In this document: one piece after another, positions 17,563-26,115 of the stretch
How positions within the stretch are numbered: the stretch's first letter is position 1
Layout of the letters: each line of letters opens with the position of its first letter
Source: Tropicimonas marinistellae
Lineage (GTDB): Bacteria; Pseudomonadota; Alphaproteobacteria; Rhodobacterales; Rhodobacteraceae
Length of the DNA: 64,000 nt
Direction: 5' to 3'
Assembly (NCBI RefSeq): GCF_001509585.1
Contig: NZ_LNCI01000001.1
Location: 1 to 64,000, forward strand
The notes under the pieces: model-generated
What the model was told of the DNA's origin: nothing
The model's input: the letters and a program-made list of their open reading frames with translations, nothing else
The model's database searches: none
Translations under genes and position numbers: made by a program

Positions 17563-18756
17563 ATGACAGAGATCGTGATCATCGGTGCAGGCGAGTGTGG
17601 TGTGCGAGCGGCATTCAGCCTGCGAGAATACGGGCATGACGGGGCAATCACCCTGATCGGCGCCGAGTCCGCGCTGCCATACGAACGGCCGCCGCTCTCG
17701 AAAGCCATGGACGGCACGGAAAAGCCGATCCGCCCGGCGGATGCCTATGACACAGCTGGAATAGACCTGGTGTTGGGCACGGATGTTGCGCGGATCGACC
17801 CCGAGGCGCGCCGTGTGTTTCTGGGCAATGGCGTAGACCTGCCCTATCACATGCTTCTTCTGGCGACAGGCGCTCGAGCAAGGCTCTTTCCATCCCTGCG
17901 AGGCTGTCTGACCTTGCGCACGGACAGCGATGCCGAGGCCATCATGGCGCGCCTGGCGCCCAACACGCGGATCGGCATTGTCGGTGGCGGGTTCATCGGG
18001 TTGGAGCTCGCTGCGACCGCCCGCGCGACGGGCGCGAAAGTGACCGTGGTCGAAGCTGCGCCGCGCCTCCTTGCCCGCGGAGTTCCCACGGAGATTGCCT
18101 CCATCGTCGAGGCCAGGCACCGCACGGCGGGCGTTGAAATCCGCACGGGAACCGGCGTTTCCAGCGCGACGAACAGGACGATCACGCTTGCCGATGGCGA
18201 AACCCTCACCTTCGATGCCGTGATCGCTGGTGTCGGGTCCGTTCCGAACACGGAACTCGCAGCGGACGCGGGACTGGCGGTCGAAAACGGGATCCGCGTC
18301 GATGAATGGTTCAGAACGTCTGACCAACGGATCTTTGCCGCAGGAGACTGCTGCAGCTTCGTCTGGCGCGGCACACGCGTTCGCCTCGAGAGTTGGAAAG
18401 CAGCGCAGGATCAGGGCGCGTTTGTGGCCGCTGCCATGCTCGGACGCACAAACGACGGTGGATACAGGCACGTACCATGGTTCTGGTCTGACCAATACGA
18501 TCAGTCCCTTCAGGTTGCGGGGTTATTCGATGCCGACAGCCCGGTGCAACAGCGGGATGCTGGCCAGGACAAACGCATCGTATTTCAATGCGATGCGGAG
18601 AACGTGCTCGTTGCCGCGGCTGGTATCGGACCGGGTAACTCCGTCTCAAAGGACATCCGCATCCTTGAAAAACTGATTGAGCGGGGCGCCCGCGTTGATC
18701 CCAGCGTGCTGGCCGACCCATCCCTGAACCTCAAACGGCTCCTCCGGGCAGCCTGA
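17563..18756 (+). CDS. mocF: MocF-like FAD/NAD(P)H ferredoxin reductase
   Basis: 397 residues of the pyridine nucleotide-disulfide oxidoreductase fold used by oxygenase ferredoxin reductases. It has the N-terminal FAD loop I-G-A-G-E-C-G (residues 7-13), the conserved P-Y-E-R-P-P-L-S-K (about 45), the NAD(P) loop G-I-V-G-G-G-F-I-G (about 137) and the second FAD motif F-A-A-G-D-C-C (about 258). Electrons go from NAD(P)H to the MocE-type Rieske protein. The ATG at 17563 starts directly at the beta strand before the FAD loop; no strong ribosome site is seen. Confidence 0.92.
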   Translation: MTEIVIIGAGECGVRAAFSLREYGHDGAITLIGAESALPYERPPLSKAMDGTEKPIRPADAYDTAGIDLVLGTDVARIDPEARRVFLGNGVDLPYHMLLLATGARARLFPSLRGCLTLRTDSDAEAIMARLAPNTRIGIVGGGFIGLELAATARATGAKVTVVEAAPRLLARGVPTEIASIVEARHRTAGVEIRTGTGVSSATNRTITLADGETLTFDAVIAGVGSVPNTELAADAGLAVENGIRVDEWFRTSDQRIFAAGDCCSFVWRGTRVRLESWKAAQDQGAFVAAAMLGRTNDGGYRHVPWFWSDQYDQSLQVAGLFDADSPVQQRDAGQDKRIVFQCDAENVLVAAAGIGPGNSVSKDIRILEKLIERGARVDPSVLADPSLNLKRLLRAA

Positions 18757-18773
18757 CCGGAAAGGAAGAACTG

Positions 18774-19592
18774 ATGTATCACAACCGTCCTCATGTCGAA
18801 GACATCCGCGCGATGAAGAAGCGCGGGGAGAAAATCTCCATGCTCTTCGTTACCACTCCGGAGGAGGCCGCCGCGGCCTCTGCTGCCGGTATCCACATGC
18901 TGTCGATCGAGGGCCGGTACTTCGATGCGGAGATGCGGGAGGCAGCCGGTGACTGCTTCGTGCAGGTAGGCCTGCCCTATGGCGGTTGGGGGAGGTTCGA
19001 GGGACGCCCGATTGCCACCGCCGAGGATTACCTGCGCGCCGCCTTCCACTATGCCGGGATCGGCGGCGATGCGTATTACTGCGCCGCCTCCTATGACATC
19101 CAGAAAGTGCTCTGTGACAATCATATCCCGGTGGTGGGCCATATCGGGCTTATTCCGAGTTATATTACCTGGACCGGCTGGCGCGCCGTCGGCAAAACCG
19201 CAGACGAAGCCGCGGCGCTGTGGCGGCATACCCAGAAGCTGGAAGAGATCGGCGTATTCGGGGCGGAGCTGGAGGTCGTGCCGGATCGGGTGGCGAAATT
19301 CCTGACCGAGAATTCCTCCCTCGTGATGCTGGGCATGGGCGCAGGTAAATACGCTGACGCGCAATACTTGTTCACCGAGGATGTCTGCGGGTATGGCAAG
19401 AACCACAAACCGCGCCATGGCAAGGTCTACCGCAACCTTGCGCCGGAGCTGGAGCGGCTGCAGAACGAGCGTATCGCTGCGTTCCGGGAGTTTAAGGCTG
19501 ATGTGGACTCCGGCGGCTATCCGGAAGCCGAACACACTGTCCCGATCCGCGACGCGGAGTTTGAAGCTTTTCTGAAGAATGTGAAAGGCTAA
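18774..19592 (+). CDS. PanB-like (ketopantoate hydroxymethyltransferase family) protein lacking canonical PanB motifs
   Basis: 272 residues. The middle and C-terminal parts follow PanB closely: V-G-H-I-G-L-I-P-S, W-R-A-V-G-K-T, K-L-E-E-I-G-V-F-G-A-E-L-E-V-V-P and L-G-M-G-A-G. The N terminus P-H-V-E-D-I-R-A-M-K-K-R-G-E-K-I also matches. However, the family's V-G-D-S-L-G-M loop is replaced by S-I-E-G-R-Y-F and the D-M-P-F motif by V-G-L-P-Y-G, so both metal-binding aspartates are missing. PanB moves a C1 unit from methylene-tetrahydrofolate. Between a demethylase reductase and a cyclitol dehydrogenase, this protein may handle the released C1 unit or perform another aldol-type step. Family firm, reaction unknown. 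Confidence 0.75.
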   Translation: MYHNRPHVEDIRAMKKRGEKISMLFVTTPEEAAAASAAGIHMLSIEGRYFDAEMREAAGDCFVQVGLPYGGWGRFEGRPIATAEDYLRAAFHYAGIGGDAYYCAASYDIQKVLCDNHIPVVGHIGLIPSYITWTGWRAVGKTADEAAALWRHTQKLEEIGVFGAELEVVPDRVAKFLTENSSLVMLGMGAGKYADAQYLFTEDVCGYGKNHKPRHGKVYRNLAPELERLQNERIAAFREFKADVDSGGYPEAEHTVPIRDAEFEAFLKNVKG

Positions 19593-19595
19593 GCG

Positions 19596-20624
19596 ATGCT
19601 GAGGATCGGCGTTGTCGGGTATGGCACGGGTGGTCAGCATTTCCACACGCCCTTCATCGCTGCGGCGAATGGTTGTGCCCTCGCTGGGATCGTGGCGCGG
19701 GCAGAGCAGACCGTTGCCACGGCGCGGGCGGACTGGCCGGATGTGCCGATCTTTCCCAGCCTCACAGCGATGATCGAGGCGGGCGTCTGCGATGCCGTAA
19801 CGGTCACGACGCCACCGCAAACCCGCAAGGCTCTCGTGCTGGAAGCAATCGCGGCTGGGCGCCATGTCATCGCGGACAAGCCATTCGCGCCGGATTTCGA
19901 GGGCGGTATGGAGTTGGACAGGGCGGCAAAGGCGAAGGGCGTGACCCTCGGGGTCTACCAGAACCGGCGTTTCGACGCCGATCTGCAGACCCTCCGAAAG
20001 GTCATCTCCGATGGGCGCATCGGCAAGGTCTGGCGCATTCACTCCCGCATGGACCAGGACAGCCCGCAAACGCTCGAAGCCGGTCCGACTGGCGGTTTGC
20101 TGCGTGACCTCGGCTCTCATGTGGTGGACCAAATGATCTATCTGCTTGGGCCGGTTTGCGCCGTAACGGCGACGATGGACATGGTGGAACTGCCGGAGGG
20201 GCCGACGGATGCCTGTTTCACACTGACCCTTCGGCACGAAGGCGGCGCTCACAGCCACCTATCGGCCTCCAAGCTCAATCATATCGACGCGCGGGAGTTG
20301 CGCGCGTATGGCGATGAGGGGTGCTATCTGTCCCAGACCACGGATGTGCAGGCACAGGACATATTTGCCGGGAAGCGCCCGGCGGATGATCTCACCAGTT
20401 GGGGATACGAACCGGATACGAACTGGGGGACACTCTTCACCTCCGCCGGCACCGAGACCGTCCCCTCCGAACAGGGCCGCTACCACGATTACTACGAGGC
20501 CTTTGCGCGCGCCGTCCGCGATGGCACACCTCCGCCCGTCACGGCGGAAACCGGTGCGCGAACGCTGGCCGTTCTCGATGCCGCGCGCCAAAGTGCGGAG
20601 GCGGGGCACACGGTCCGGCTCTGA
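19596..20624 (+). CDS. Gfo/Idh/MocA-family oxidoreductase of the mocDEF operon
   Basis: 342 residues. The N-terminal Rossmann motif G-V-V-G-Y-G-T-G-G-Q-H-F-H and a D-K-P variant of the family E-K-P catalytic motif (about residue 95) are present, with L-R-D-L-G-S-H-V-V-D-Q giving the active-site histidine. It starts 3 bp after the PanB-like gene stop, so the two are probably coupled. It ends 29 bp before the convergent LacI gene. It would oxidise the demethylated ring or reduce a keto intermediate. MocA of the rhizopine system belongs to this family, but direct orthology is not established here. Confidence 0.88.
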   Translation: MLRIGVVGYGTGGQHFHTPFIAAANGCALAGIVARAEQTVATARADWPDVPIFPSLTAMIEAGVCDAVTVTTPPQTRKALVLEAIAAGRHVIADKPFAPDFEGGMELDRAAKAKGVTLGVYQNRRFDADLQTLRKVISDGRIGKVWRIHSRMDQDSPQTLEAGPTGGLLRDLGSHVVDQMIYLLGPVCAVTATMDMVELPEGPTDACFTLTLRHEGGAHSHLSASKLNHIDARELRAYGDEGCYLSQTTDVQAQDIFAGKRPADDLTSWGYEPDTNWGTLFTSAGTETVPSEQGRYHDYYEAFARAVRDGTPPPVTAETGARTLAVLDAARQSAEAGHTVRL

Positions 20625-20653
20625 GACCGGGCCACCCGCGGTGTCGCTATGCG

Positions 20654-21682
20654 TCAGACGCTTTCCGGCGTGTGGATGTCGAAATCGAACGTGACCCGGC
20701 GGGCGCCACCATCGCGACCCGCTTCCTTCGACTTCATCAGCGTCGCGACGGTCTCGCGCGCAAAGGTCTTGAGCGGATGCGAGATGACCAGGGACAAGGT
20801 GCCATCGATCAGCGCAGAACGGGTGTCGTCGAACAGTTCATAGCCGACGGTGACGAAATCGGCCCTCTTGGGCATAGCACGCAGGGCGGCAAGAGCGCCC
20901 GTGATGCCGCCGCCCGAGATATACAGGCCACACAGGTCCGGGTGGTCCGTCAGCAGCTTCTCGACATGCTCGCGGGCGACCGCCGCGGATTCATAGGTGG
21001 CAAGTGGTTCGAGCAGCGTGAAATCCGCGTTGTGCTCACGGAAGTAAGACCTGAACCCGCTTTCGTTCATCTCCTGGTTTCGGAGCCTGTGACTGCCCAC
21101 CAGAATGCCGATCTTCCCGGGGTCGCGGACCATCTTGTCAAACGCCCATGCGGCGGTCCGCCCGACTTTCCAGTTGTCGAGGCCGACAAAACTGATGTTG
21201 CCATGCGCGGAGAGCGGGCCAATGAGCGACACAACTGAAACGCCGCGATCCAGAACCGTGTCGATGGCGTCCGCCACGAGCGGATGCTGAGGTGCGACGA
21301 TGGCAATGGCCTCGTTACGCTCCCCCAATGACACGATATGGGCGGCAACCTTCTCCGGGGACAGGTCTTCGAGGAACTCCAAAGTCAGGTCGATGCTGGC
21401 TCCGGGATAAGCCTCTGCCGCTTCGGCGATGGCCTCGCCGAGAATGCGGTAGAATACGCGCGCGCTACGTTGCAACAGAACGCCAAGGCGATGCGTGGCC
21501 TGTGTCGACCTAACGGCGTGTTCGATTGTTCCAAGGCCGTAGAACCCGATTTCCTCCGCCGCTCGCAAAACACGTTCCCGCGTTGGTTCCCGAACCGAGT
21601 CCGCCTGGTTCAAGACTCGGTTGACCGTGGACACAGAGACCCCTGCGGCCTCGGCGAGATCGGGGATGGTCGGGCGTTTCAT
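20654..21682 (-). CDS. LacI-family regulator, paralogue 2, divergent from the sugar ABC transporter
   Basis: 342 residues, the same length as its paralogue at 14755-15783 and alignable end to end. Shared blocks include V-S-V-S-T-V-N-R-V-L-N-Q in the HTH, G-K-I-G-I-L-V-G and L-C-G-L-Y/F-I-S-G-G-G-I-T-G-A-L-A-A-L-R. The ATG at 21682 is chosen because the HTH starts immediately after it; the ribosome site is weak. It is read away from the ABC transporter operon, which it probably represses. The two copies flank the mocDEF block, each divergent from its own operon. Confidence 0.92.
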   Translation of the reverse strand: MKRPTIPDLAEAAGVSVSTVNRVLNQADSVREPTRERVLRAAEEIGFYGLGTIEHAVRSTQATHRLGVLLQRSARVFYRILGEAIAEAAEAYPGASIDLTLEFLEDLSPEKVAAHIVSLGERNEAIAIVAPQHPLVADAIDTVLDRGVSVVSLIGPLSAHGNISFVGLDNWKVGRTAAWAFDKMVRDPGKIGILVGSHRLRNQEMNESGFRSYFREHNADFTLLEPLATYESAAVAREHVEKLLTDHPDLCGLYISGGGITGALAALRAMPKRADFVTVGYELFDDTRSALIDGTLSLVISHPLKTFARETVATLMKSKEAGRDGGARRVTFDFDIHTPESV

Positions 21683-22068
21683 GTCATTTCGTTTCAGGAA
21701 TGTTGGCGGCTGGCATATTTTGATATGATCTTTCGACACGATGATGATTGCTGTTGATGCGAACCGTGTCAATAGTGCATGACAAATGAGCCGATAGCGC
21801 TCACTCAAGAATCGGGCGTCGGCAAACTGGGAGGAGATCCGATGGACAGCGTGGAACGGGTCATGAACCCGCGCGACAGATGGATGCGAGGGGCGCGCTG
21901 CGATGGCGATGCCTCGCGAATGCGATCGGCTCGCCCCATGCTTCGCGGTTCGGCGCTGCGCCGATGCGCGGCGTCTCTTTGCACTTTGATGCGCGAAACC
22001 GGCCGCTCGGCCGCAGTTGCAAATGTCGGGCCGCGGTGCCGCGGTCTTATCCAAGGGAGGACACCGAC
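21683..22068. other. Divergent promoter region of LacI paralogue 2 and the ABC transporter
   Basis: 386 bases with no gene supported. Near the regulator are two weak inverted repeats: CATAT/ATATG (21714-21727) and TGTCA/TGACA (21767-21784). Neither is a clear copy of the operator at 15816-15847. The half closer to the transporter is GC-rich and featureless apart from the GGGAGG ribosome site before 22069. Confidence 0.4.
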
Positions 22069-23028
22069 ATGACTATCACCAAAACGCTCGCCGCAACCGC
22101 CGTTGCGACGGTCATGGCATCCGGCGCGATGGCGCAGGACATCGCCGTGATCGGCGGGTCGGCCCAGGACGGCTTCTGGAATCTGATCAAGAAGGGCGTT
22201 GATGATGCGACGCTGGTTGTCGAGGCCAATGGCGGTACCGTCAACTACCTGCTGACGCAGAACTACGACAATTTCGGTCCCGACCTCGTAACTTTGATCG
22301 AACAGGCTGTGGCACAGGGCGTAGATGGTATCGCCATCCCGAACTGGCTGCCGGAGTCCGAAACACCGGCGCTGATCGCAGCGGCAGAGGCGGGCGTCGT
22401 CATCACCTCCTACAACGCTGGCCAGAGCGAAATGGACAAGTACGGAGCTCTGAACTACTTCGGCTCGGACGAGTACCTCGCCGGTGTCGCAGGCGGAAAA
22501 TACCTTGCCGAGCAAGGCGCCAAGAAAATTCTGTGCCACATCCAGCTCCCTGGCGCGATCAACCTCGAAACCCGCTGCGAGGGCGTGAACGACGGTGCGA
22601 CGGAAGCGGGTGCCGAAGTCTACATCGTTCGTGTCCCGGCGAACCTCGACGGCGATATGGTCGGCACCTCGGAAGCCATCAAGGCCGAACTGATCGCCGA
22701 CGATTCCATTGATGCGGTGATCAACCTGGCCGCCTGGGCCGCCGACGCCTCGGCTTCGGCCATCGAGCAACTCGGCAAGAGCGATAGCGTTATGCTGGGC
22801 ACCTTCGACATGTCCGCCTCGGTGCTGGAGCGCATTTCCAATGGCTCTCAGACCATGGCAATCGACCAGCAGCCCTACCTGCAGGGGTTCCTTGCCACCT
22901 CGACGCTCTTCGCCAATCTCAAGTTTGGCACTGAACTCGCGACCCAGCCGGTTCTCACCGGCCCCGCAATCGTCGATGCGTCCAATGTCGAATCTGCAAT
23001 CGAAGGCGTGAAGCTCGGCGCACGCTGA
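22069..23028 (+). CDS. Sugar/cyclitol ABC transporter periplasmic binding protein (RbsB-like)
   Basis: 319 residues. A Sec signal peptide (MTITKTLAATAVATVMASGAMA, cleaved before Q-D) is followed by a type I periplasmic-binding fold of the ribose/inositol class, with I-G-G-S-A-Q-D-G-F-W, Q-A-V-A-Q-G-V-D-G-I-A-I-P and D-S-I-D-A-V-I-N. GGGAGG precedes the start. It delivers the substrate to the permease and ATPase that follow. Position between mocDEF and the iol genes suggests an inositol or rhizopine-like ligand; MocB of the rhizopine system is also a binding protein of this type. The ligand is inferred only. Confidence 0.92.
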   Translation: MTITKTLAATAVATVMASGAMAQDIAVIGGSAQDGFWNLIKKGVDDATLVVEANGGTVNYLLTQNYDNFGPDLVTLIEQAVAQGVDGIAIPNWLPESETPALIAAAEAGVVITSYNAGQSEMDKYGALNYFGSDEYLAGVAGGKYLAEQGAKKILCHIQLPGAINLETRCEGVNDGATEAGAEVYIVRVPANLDGDMVGTSEAIKAELIADDSIDAVINLAAWAADASASAIEQLGKSDSVMLGTFDMSASVLERISNGSQTMAIDQQPYLQGFLATSTLFANLKFGTELATQPVLTGPAIVDASNVESAIEGVKLGAR

Positions 23029-23045
23029 GCGACCGGCACAAGACG

Positions 23046-23069
23046 GGGTCCGGCCGTTTGGCCGGGCCC
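23046..23069 (+). terminator. Intercistronic hairpin after the ABC binding-protein gene
   Basis: GGGTCCGGCC, loop GTTT, GGCCGGGCCC forms a 10-bp stem with one G-U pair in the 95-bp gap before the permease. Such a hairpin typically protects the upstream message so that binding protein exceeds permease; no T-run follows. Confidence 0.65.
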
Positions 23070-23123
23070 GACCCAAGCGGCTACACTTGACACCTTGTCG
23101 CAGATCCTCGGGAGACAGTTCAG

Positions 23124-24161
23124 ATGACCGACACGACAACAGACAGCAACGTCGCACCCGCCTCTGGTGGCATTTCCCTGGCGGAATTCTTTCGCAGCCC
23201 CGCCGCCGGGGCGTTCATGGGCTTCGTCGTGGTTTTCGTCGTCTTCGCGATTTTCGGTTTCAGCAGAAATTTTCTTTCTATTCCGGGTATTACGACCTGG
23301 GTAAACTTCGCATCCCTAGTTGGGATCATTGCCATCCCTGTGGGCTTTCTGATGATTGCGGGCGAACTCGACATCTCGACCGGTGCGGTGCTGCCAGCTG
23401 GCGCTATGACAGTTGCAATCCTGTGCGGCCACTATGAGCTTCCCGTCCTGGTTGGAATTCTCGGGGCGCTTTGCGTCGGCGCACTCGTCGGCTTCATCAA
23501 CGGTTTCATCGTTACGCGAACCGAAGTGCCGTCCTTTATCGTAACGCTCGCCACGCTCTTCGCGGTGGCGGGTCTGACGCTGTACCTGTCGATCCTCTTC
23601 ATCAACAATACGAACTCGTTCTACCACGCCCCCGACTGGGCCAAGGCACTCTTTGGCGGCAAGGTTTTCGGGTTCAACTCGTCGGTTTTCTGGTGGATTG
23701 CTCTGGTCACGGCATTCTATTTCTTCCTTCACAAGTCTCCCAAGGGAGCCTGGGTTTTTGCGCTTGGCGGAGATCAGGAAAGCGCCCGCAACGCCGGTAT
23801 CCCGGTGCGCGGATTGAAGATCGGCCTCTTCATGCTCTGCTCGATCTGTGCGGCTTTCGCCGGAGCACTCCAGGTGATCACGTTCAACTCGGCGACCAGC
23901 CAGGCAAATTTCGGACTGATCTTCAACACGATCATCTCAGTGGTCGTCGGCGGCGTGCTTTTGACCGGCGGTTTCGGGACGGTGATGGGTATCGTCTTCG
24001 GGGTTCTCACGCTCGCAATCGTCACGCAGGCGATTGGATTTACGGAGATCGACCGGAACCTATCTTTCCTCATTATCGGCGTGATGCTTCTGATCGCCGT
24101 TCTCATGAACGACACCTTCCGCAACTTGGCGACCAGCTGGTCGACATCGAAGAAGAAGTAA
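23124..24161 (+). CDS. Sugar ABC transporter permease (RbsC/FrcC-like)
   Basis: 345 residues with about nine membrane segments and the CUT2-family motif [16 protein letters not shown] (about 213-228), the coupling region touching the ATPase, followed by [12 protein letters not shown]. It forms the homodimeric inner-membrane channel of a ribose/fructose/inositol-type importer. Start 95 bp after the binding protein with GGGAG upstream. A charged 25-residue cytoplasmic N-terminus precedes the first span. Confidence 0.93.
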   Translation: MTDTTTDSNVAPASGGISLAEFFRSPAAGAFMGFVVVFVVFAIFGFSRNFLSIPGITTWVNFASLVGIIAIPVGFLMIAGELDISTGAVLPAGAMTVAILCGHYELPVLVGILGALCVGALVGFINGFIVTRTEVPSFIVTLATLFAVAGLTLYLSILFINNTNSFYHAPDWAKALFGGKVFGFNSSVFWWIALVTAFYFFLHKSPKGAWVFALGGDQESARNAGIPVRGLKIGLFMLCSICAAFAGALQVITFNSATSQANFGLIFNTIISVVVGGVLLTGGFGTVMGIVFGVLTLAIVTQAIGFTEIDRNLSFLIIGVMLLIAVLMNDTFRNLATSWSTSKKK

Positions 24162-24172
24162 GGAGAGCACTC

Positions 24173-24997
24173 ATGTCGGATAAACAACCTGTTCTCGAAC
24201 TTCGCAATGTCGATAAGTCGTTTGGGCCCATCGACGTCCTGCATGAGATCAGCCTAAAGGTGGGCGAAGGCGAAGTACTCTGCTTGCTGGGCGACAACGG
24301 CGCGGGCAAGTCGACCCTGATCAAAACCCTCGCGGGCGTTCACCAACCCACCCGGGGCGAGATCATCATGGACGGCGCACCGACCACGTTTTCCAGCCCT
24401 CGCGAGGCGCAGGAGCGTGGAATCGCGACAGTTCACCAGTTCGGCGGCACCTATCCCCTGATGTCGATCGGGCACAACTTCTTCATGGGCGTCGAGCCAA
24501 CAAAGGGATTCTGGCCATTCAAGGTCTATGACCGCGAGAAAGCCAACCGCATCGCGGTGGAAGAGGTCCAGAAGATGGGCATCACCCGGATCACCGATGG
24601 CGACAGGCTGGTCGGTGGCCTTTCGGGCGGTGAACGCCAGTCGCTCGCAATTGCCCGTGCGGTGTATTTCGGTGCCCGGGTTCTCATCCTCGACGAACCC
24701 ACAGCCGCCCTTGGTGTAAAGCAGGCCGCGCATGTGTTGCGGATCGTGAACGAAGCCAAGCGACGCGGGCTAGCGGTGATCTTCATCACTCACCAGGTAA
24801 TGCACGCCATGGCCGTTGGCGACCATTTCGCGGTTCTGATCCGTGGCGCTATCGCGGCCGATTTCCGCAAGGGCGACAAGACCCGCGAAGAGATTGCCGA
24901 CCTGATGGCAGGCGGCGAATCCATGGCGGACCTCGAAGCCAATATCGAAGGTTACATGGAATCTCACGAAGGTCACGTTCCACCGCCCGTCCATTGA
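24173..24997 (+). CDS. Sugar ABC transporter ATP-binding protein, single domain (FrcA-like)
   Basis: 274 residues with one nucleotide-binding domain: Walker [10 protein letters not shown] (about 42-50), signature L-S-G-G-E-R-Q (about 149), Walker B L-I-L-D-E-P-T (about 170) and the switch histidine in F-I-T-H-Q. Most ribose-type ATPases are double-length (about 500 aa); this half-length form is typical of FrcBCA-type systems of alphaproteobacteria. It starts 11 bp after the permease with AGGAGAG before the ATG. Confidence 0.93.
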   Translation: MSDKQPVLELRNVDKSFGPIDVLHEISLKVGEGEVLCLLGDNGAGKSTLIKTLAGVHQPTRGEIIMDGAPTTFSSPREAQERGIATVHQFGGTYPLMSIGHNFFMGVEPTKGFWPFKVYDREKANRIAVEEVQKMGITRITDGDRLVGGLSGGERQSLAIARAVYFGARVLILDEPTAALGVKQAAHVLRIVNEAKRRGLAVIFITHQVMHAMAVGDHFAVLIRGAIAADFRKGDKTREEIADLMAGGESMADLEANIEGYMESHEGHVPPPVH

Positions 24998-25092
24998 TGG
25001 GCTGGCGGGTGTGACCCCGCCGGCTGGTGCAAGACTTGATTTGAACAAATGCGGTCGCCCATCGGGTTGACCGAAGGAGCGGGAGTGTCGGG

Positions 25093-26115
25093 ATGATACG
25101 ACTTGCCATCATCGGTGCTGGCCTCATGGGGGAGGATCACGCCAAAATCGTCGCCGAAGATCTCCCGGGAGCAACGCTGCAAGTCGTTTGCGACATGAGC
25201 GGGGAGCGTGCGGCGATGGTGGCCGAGCGCTACGGTGCCGAGAGCGTTGCAACCGACGCGGAGGCCACCATTCGGCGCGACGACGTGGATGCCGTGGTCA
25301 TTGCCTCGCCGGATTTCACGCACGCGCCACTCACCATGGCCTGTATCGCGGCCGGCAAACGCGTTCTTTGCGAAAAGCCTCTCTCACAATCGCCAGCGGA
25401 ATGCGAAGCGGTGATGAAAGCGGAACAGGCGGCCGGCGCGCGCTTCGTGATGCTGGGCTTCATGCGCCGCTACGACCAATCTTATGTGGAGATGCGACGG
25501 GCATTGGTTGAGGGGAAAATCGGACGCCCTCTGATGATGCACAATTTCCACCGCAACGTGGAAACGCCGGCAACCGACTTCACCGGCGCCATGGCAATCA
25601 CCAACTCCGCGCCGCATGAGTTCGACGTCGTGCGCCATGTGCTTGGCACCGAGTTCATTTCCGTGACCGCGCACCAGCCGCGCCGGTCGGATGACCGTGT
25701 CGCCCCGGTGGTGATGGTACTTGAGACTGGTGACGGGCAGCTTGTTACCATCGAAATCAACAACAACGCAGACTATGGCTACGATGTACGCGCGGAACTC
25801 GTTGGCGAAGCAGGGTCCATCGCCATGAACAACGTCGCCTATACCCGCACGGACATGAAGCTTGCCGCCTCTACGAGCTATGACGCGGATTGGCGCGGGC
25901 GCTACCACGAAGCCTACGTCCGCCAGAACCGGGATTTCCTGCGTTTCGCCGAAACAGGCCACTTTCCGGAAATCGCTTCGGACAGTTGGGATGGCTACTG
26001 TGCAACGGTCGTTGCCGAGGCGGGTGCAGCGGCGTTGTCGGCGGGTCGGAAGCAGCCGGTTACGATGATGGACAAGCCCGAATTCTACCAAGGTCACAAG
26101 GGAGTGGCGGCATGA
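25093..26115 (+). CDS. Gfo/Idh/MocA-family oxidoreductase (IolG-like)
   Basis: 340 residues. I-I-G-A-G-L-M-G-E-D-H is the NAD loop, C-E-K-P-L-S the catalytic motif (about residue 97) and N-S-A-P-H-E-F-D-V-V-R-H the active-site helix with histidine and aspartate. G-F-M-R-R-Y-D is typical of inositol dehydrogenase relatives. It lies 95 bp after the ATPase gene and overlaps the next gene by 4 bases. It probably oxidises a cyclitol hydroxyl group with NAD; scyllo- or chiro-inositol derivatives are possible, since a more canonical IolG is at 27868-28863. Confidence 0.88.
   Translation: MIRLAIIGAGLMGEDHAKIVAEDLPGATLQVVCDMSGERAAMVAERYGAESVATDAEATIRRDDVDAVVIASPDFTHAPLTMACIAAGKRVLCEKPLSQSPAECEAVMKAEQAAGARFVMLGFMRRYDQSYVEMRRALVEGKIGRPLMMHNFHRNVETPATDFTGAMAITNSAPHEFDVVRHVLGTEFISVTAHQPRRSDDRVAPVVMVLETGDGQLVTIEINNNADYGYDVRAELVGEAGSIAMNNVAYTRTDMKLAASTSYDADWRGRYHEAYVRQNRDFLRFAETGHFPEIASDSWDGYCATVVAEAGAAALSAGRKQPVTMMDKPEFYQGHKGVAA

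Noticed and set aside
18585-20258. 557-codon open frame on the minus strand
   Set aside because: It lies antisense to mocF, the PanB-like gene and the following oxidoreductase, which have clear motifs; the antisense translation is rich in arginine, histidine and glycine and shows no domain. It is a GC-rich shadow frame.
21805-23157. 450-codon minus-strand frame
   Set aside because: Antisense to the ABC binding protein gene, which has a signal peptide and ribosome site.
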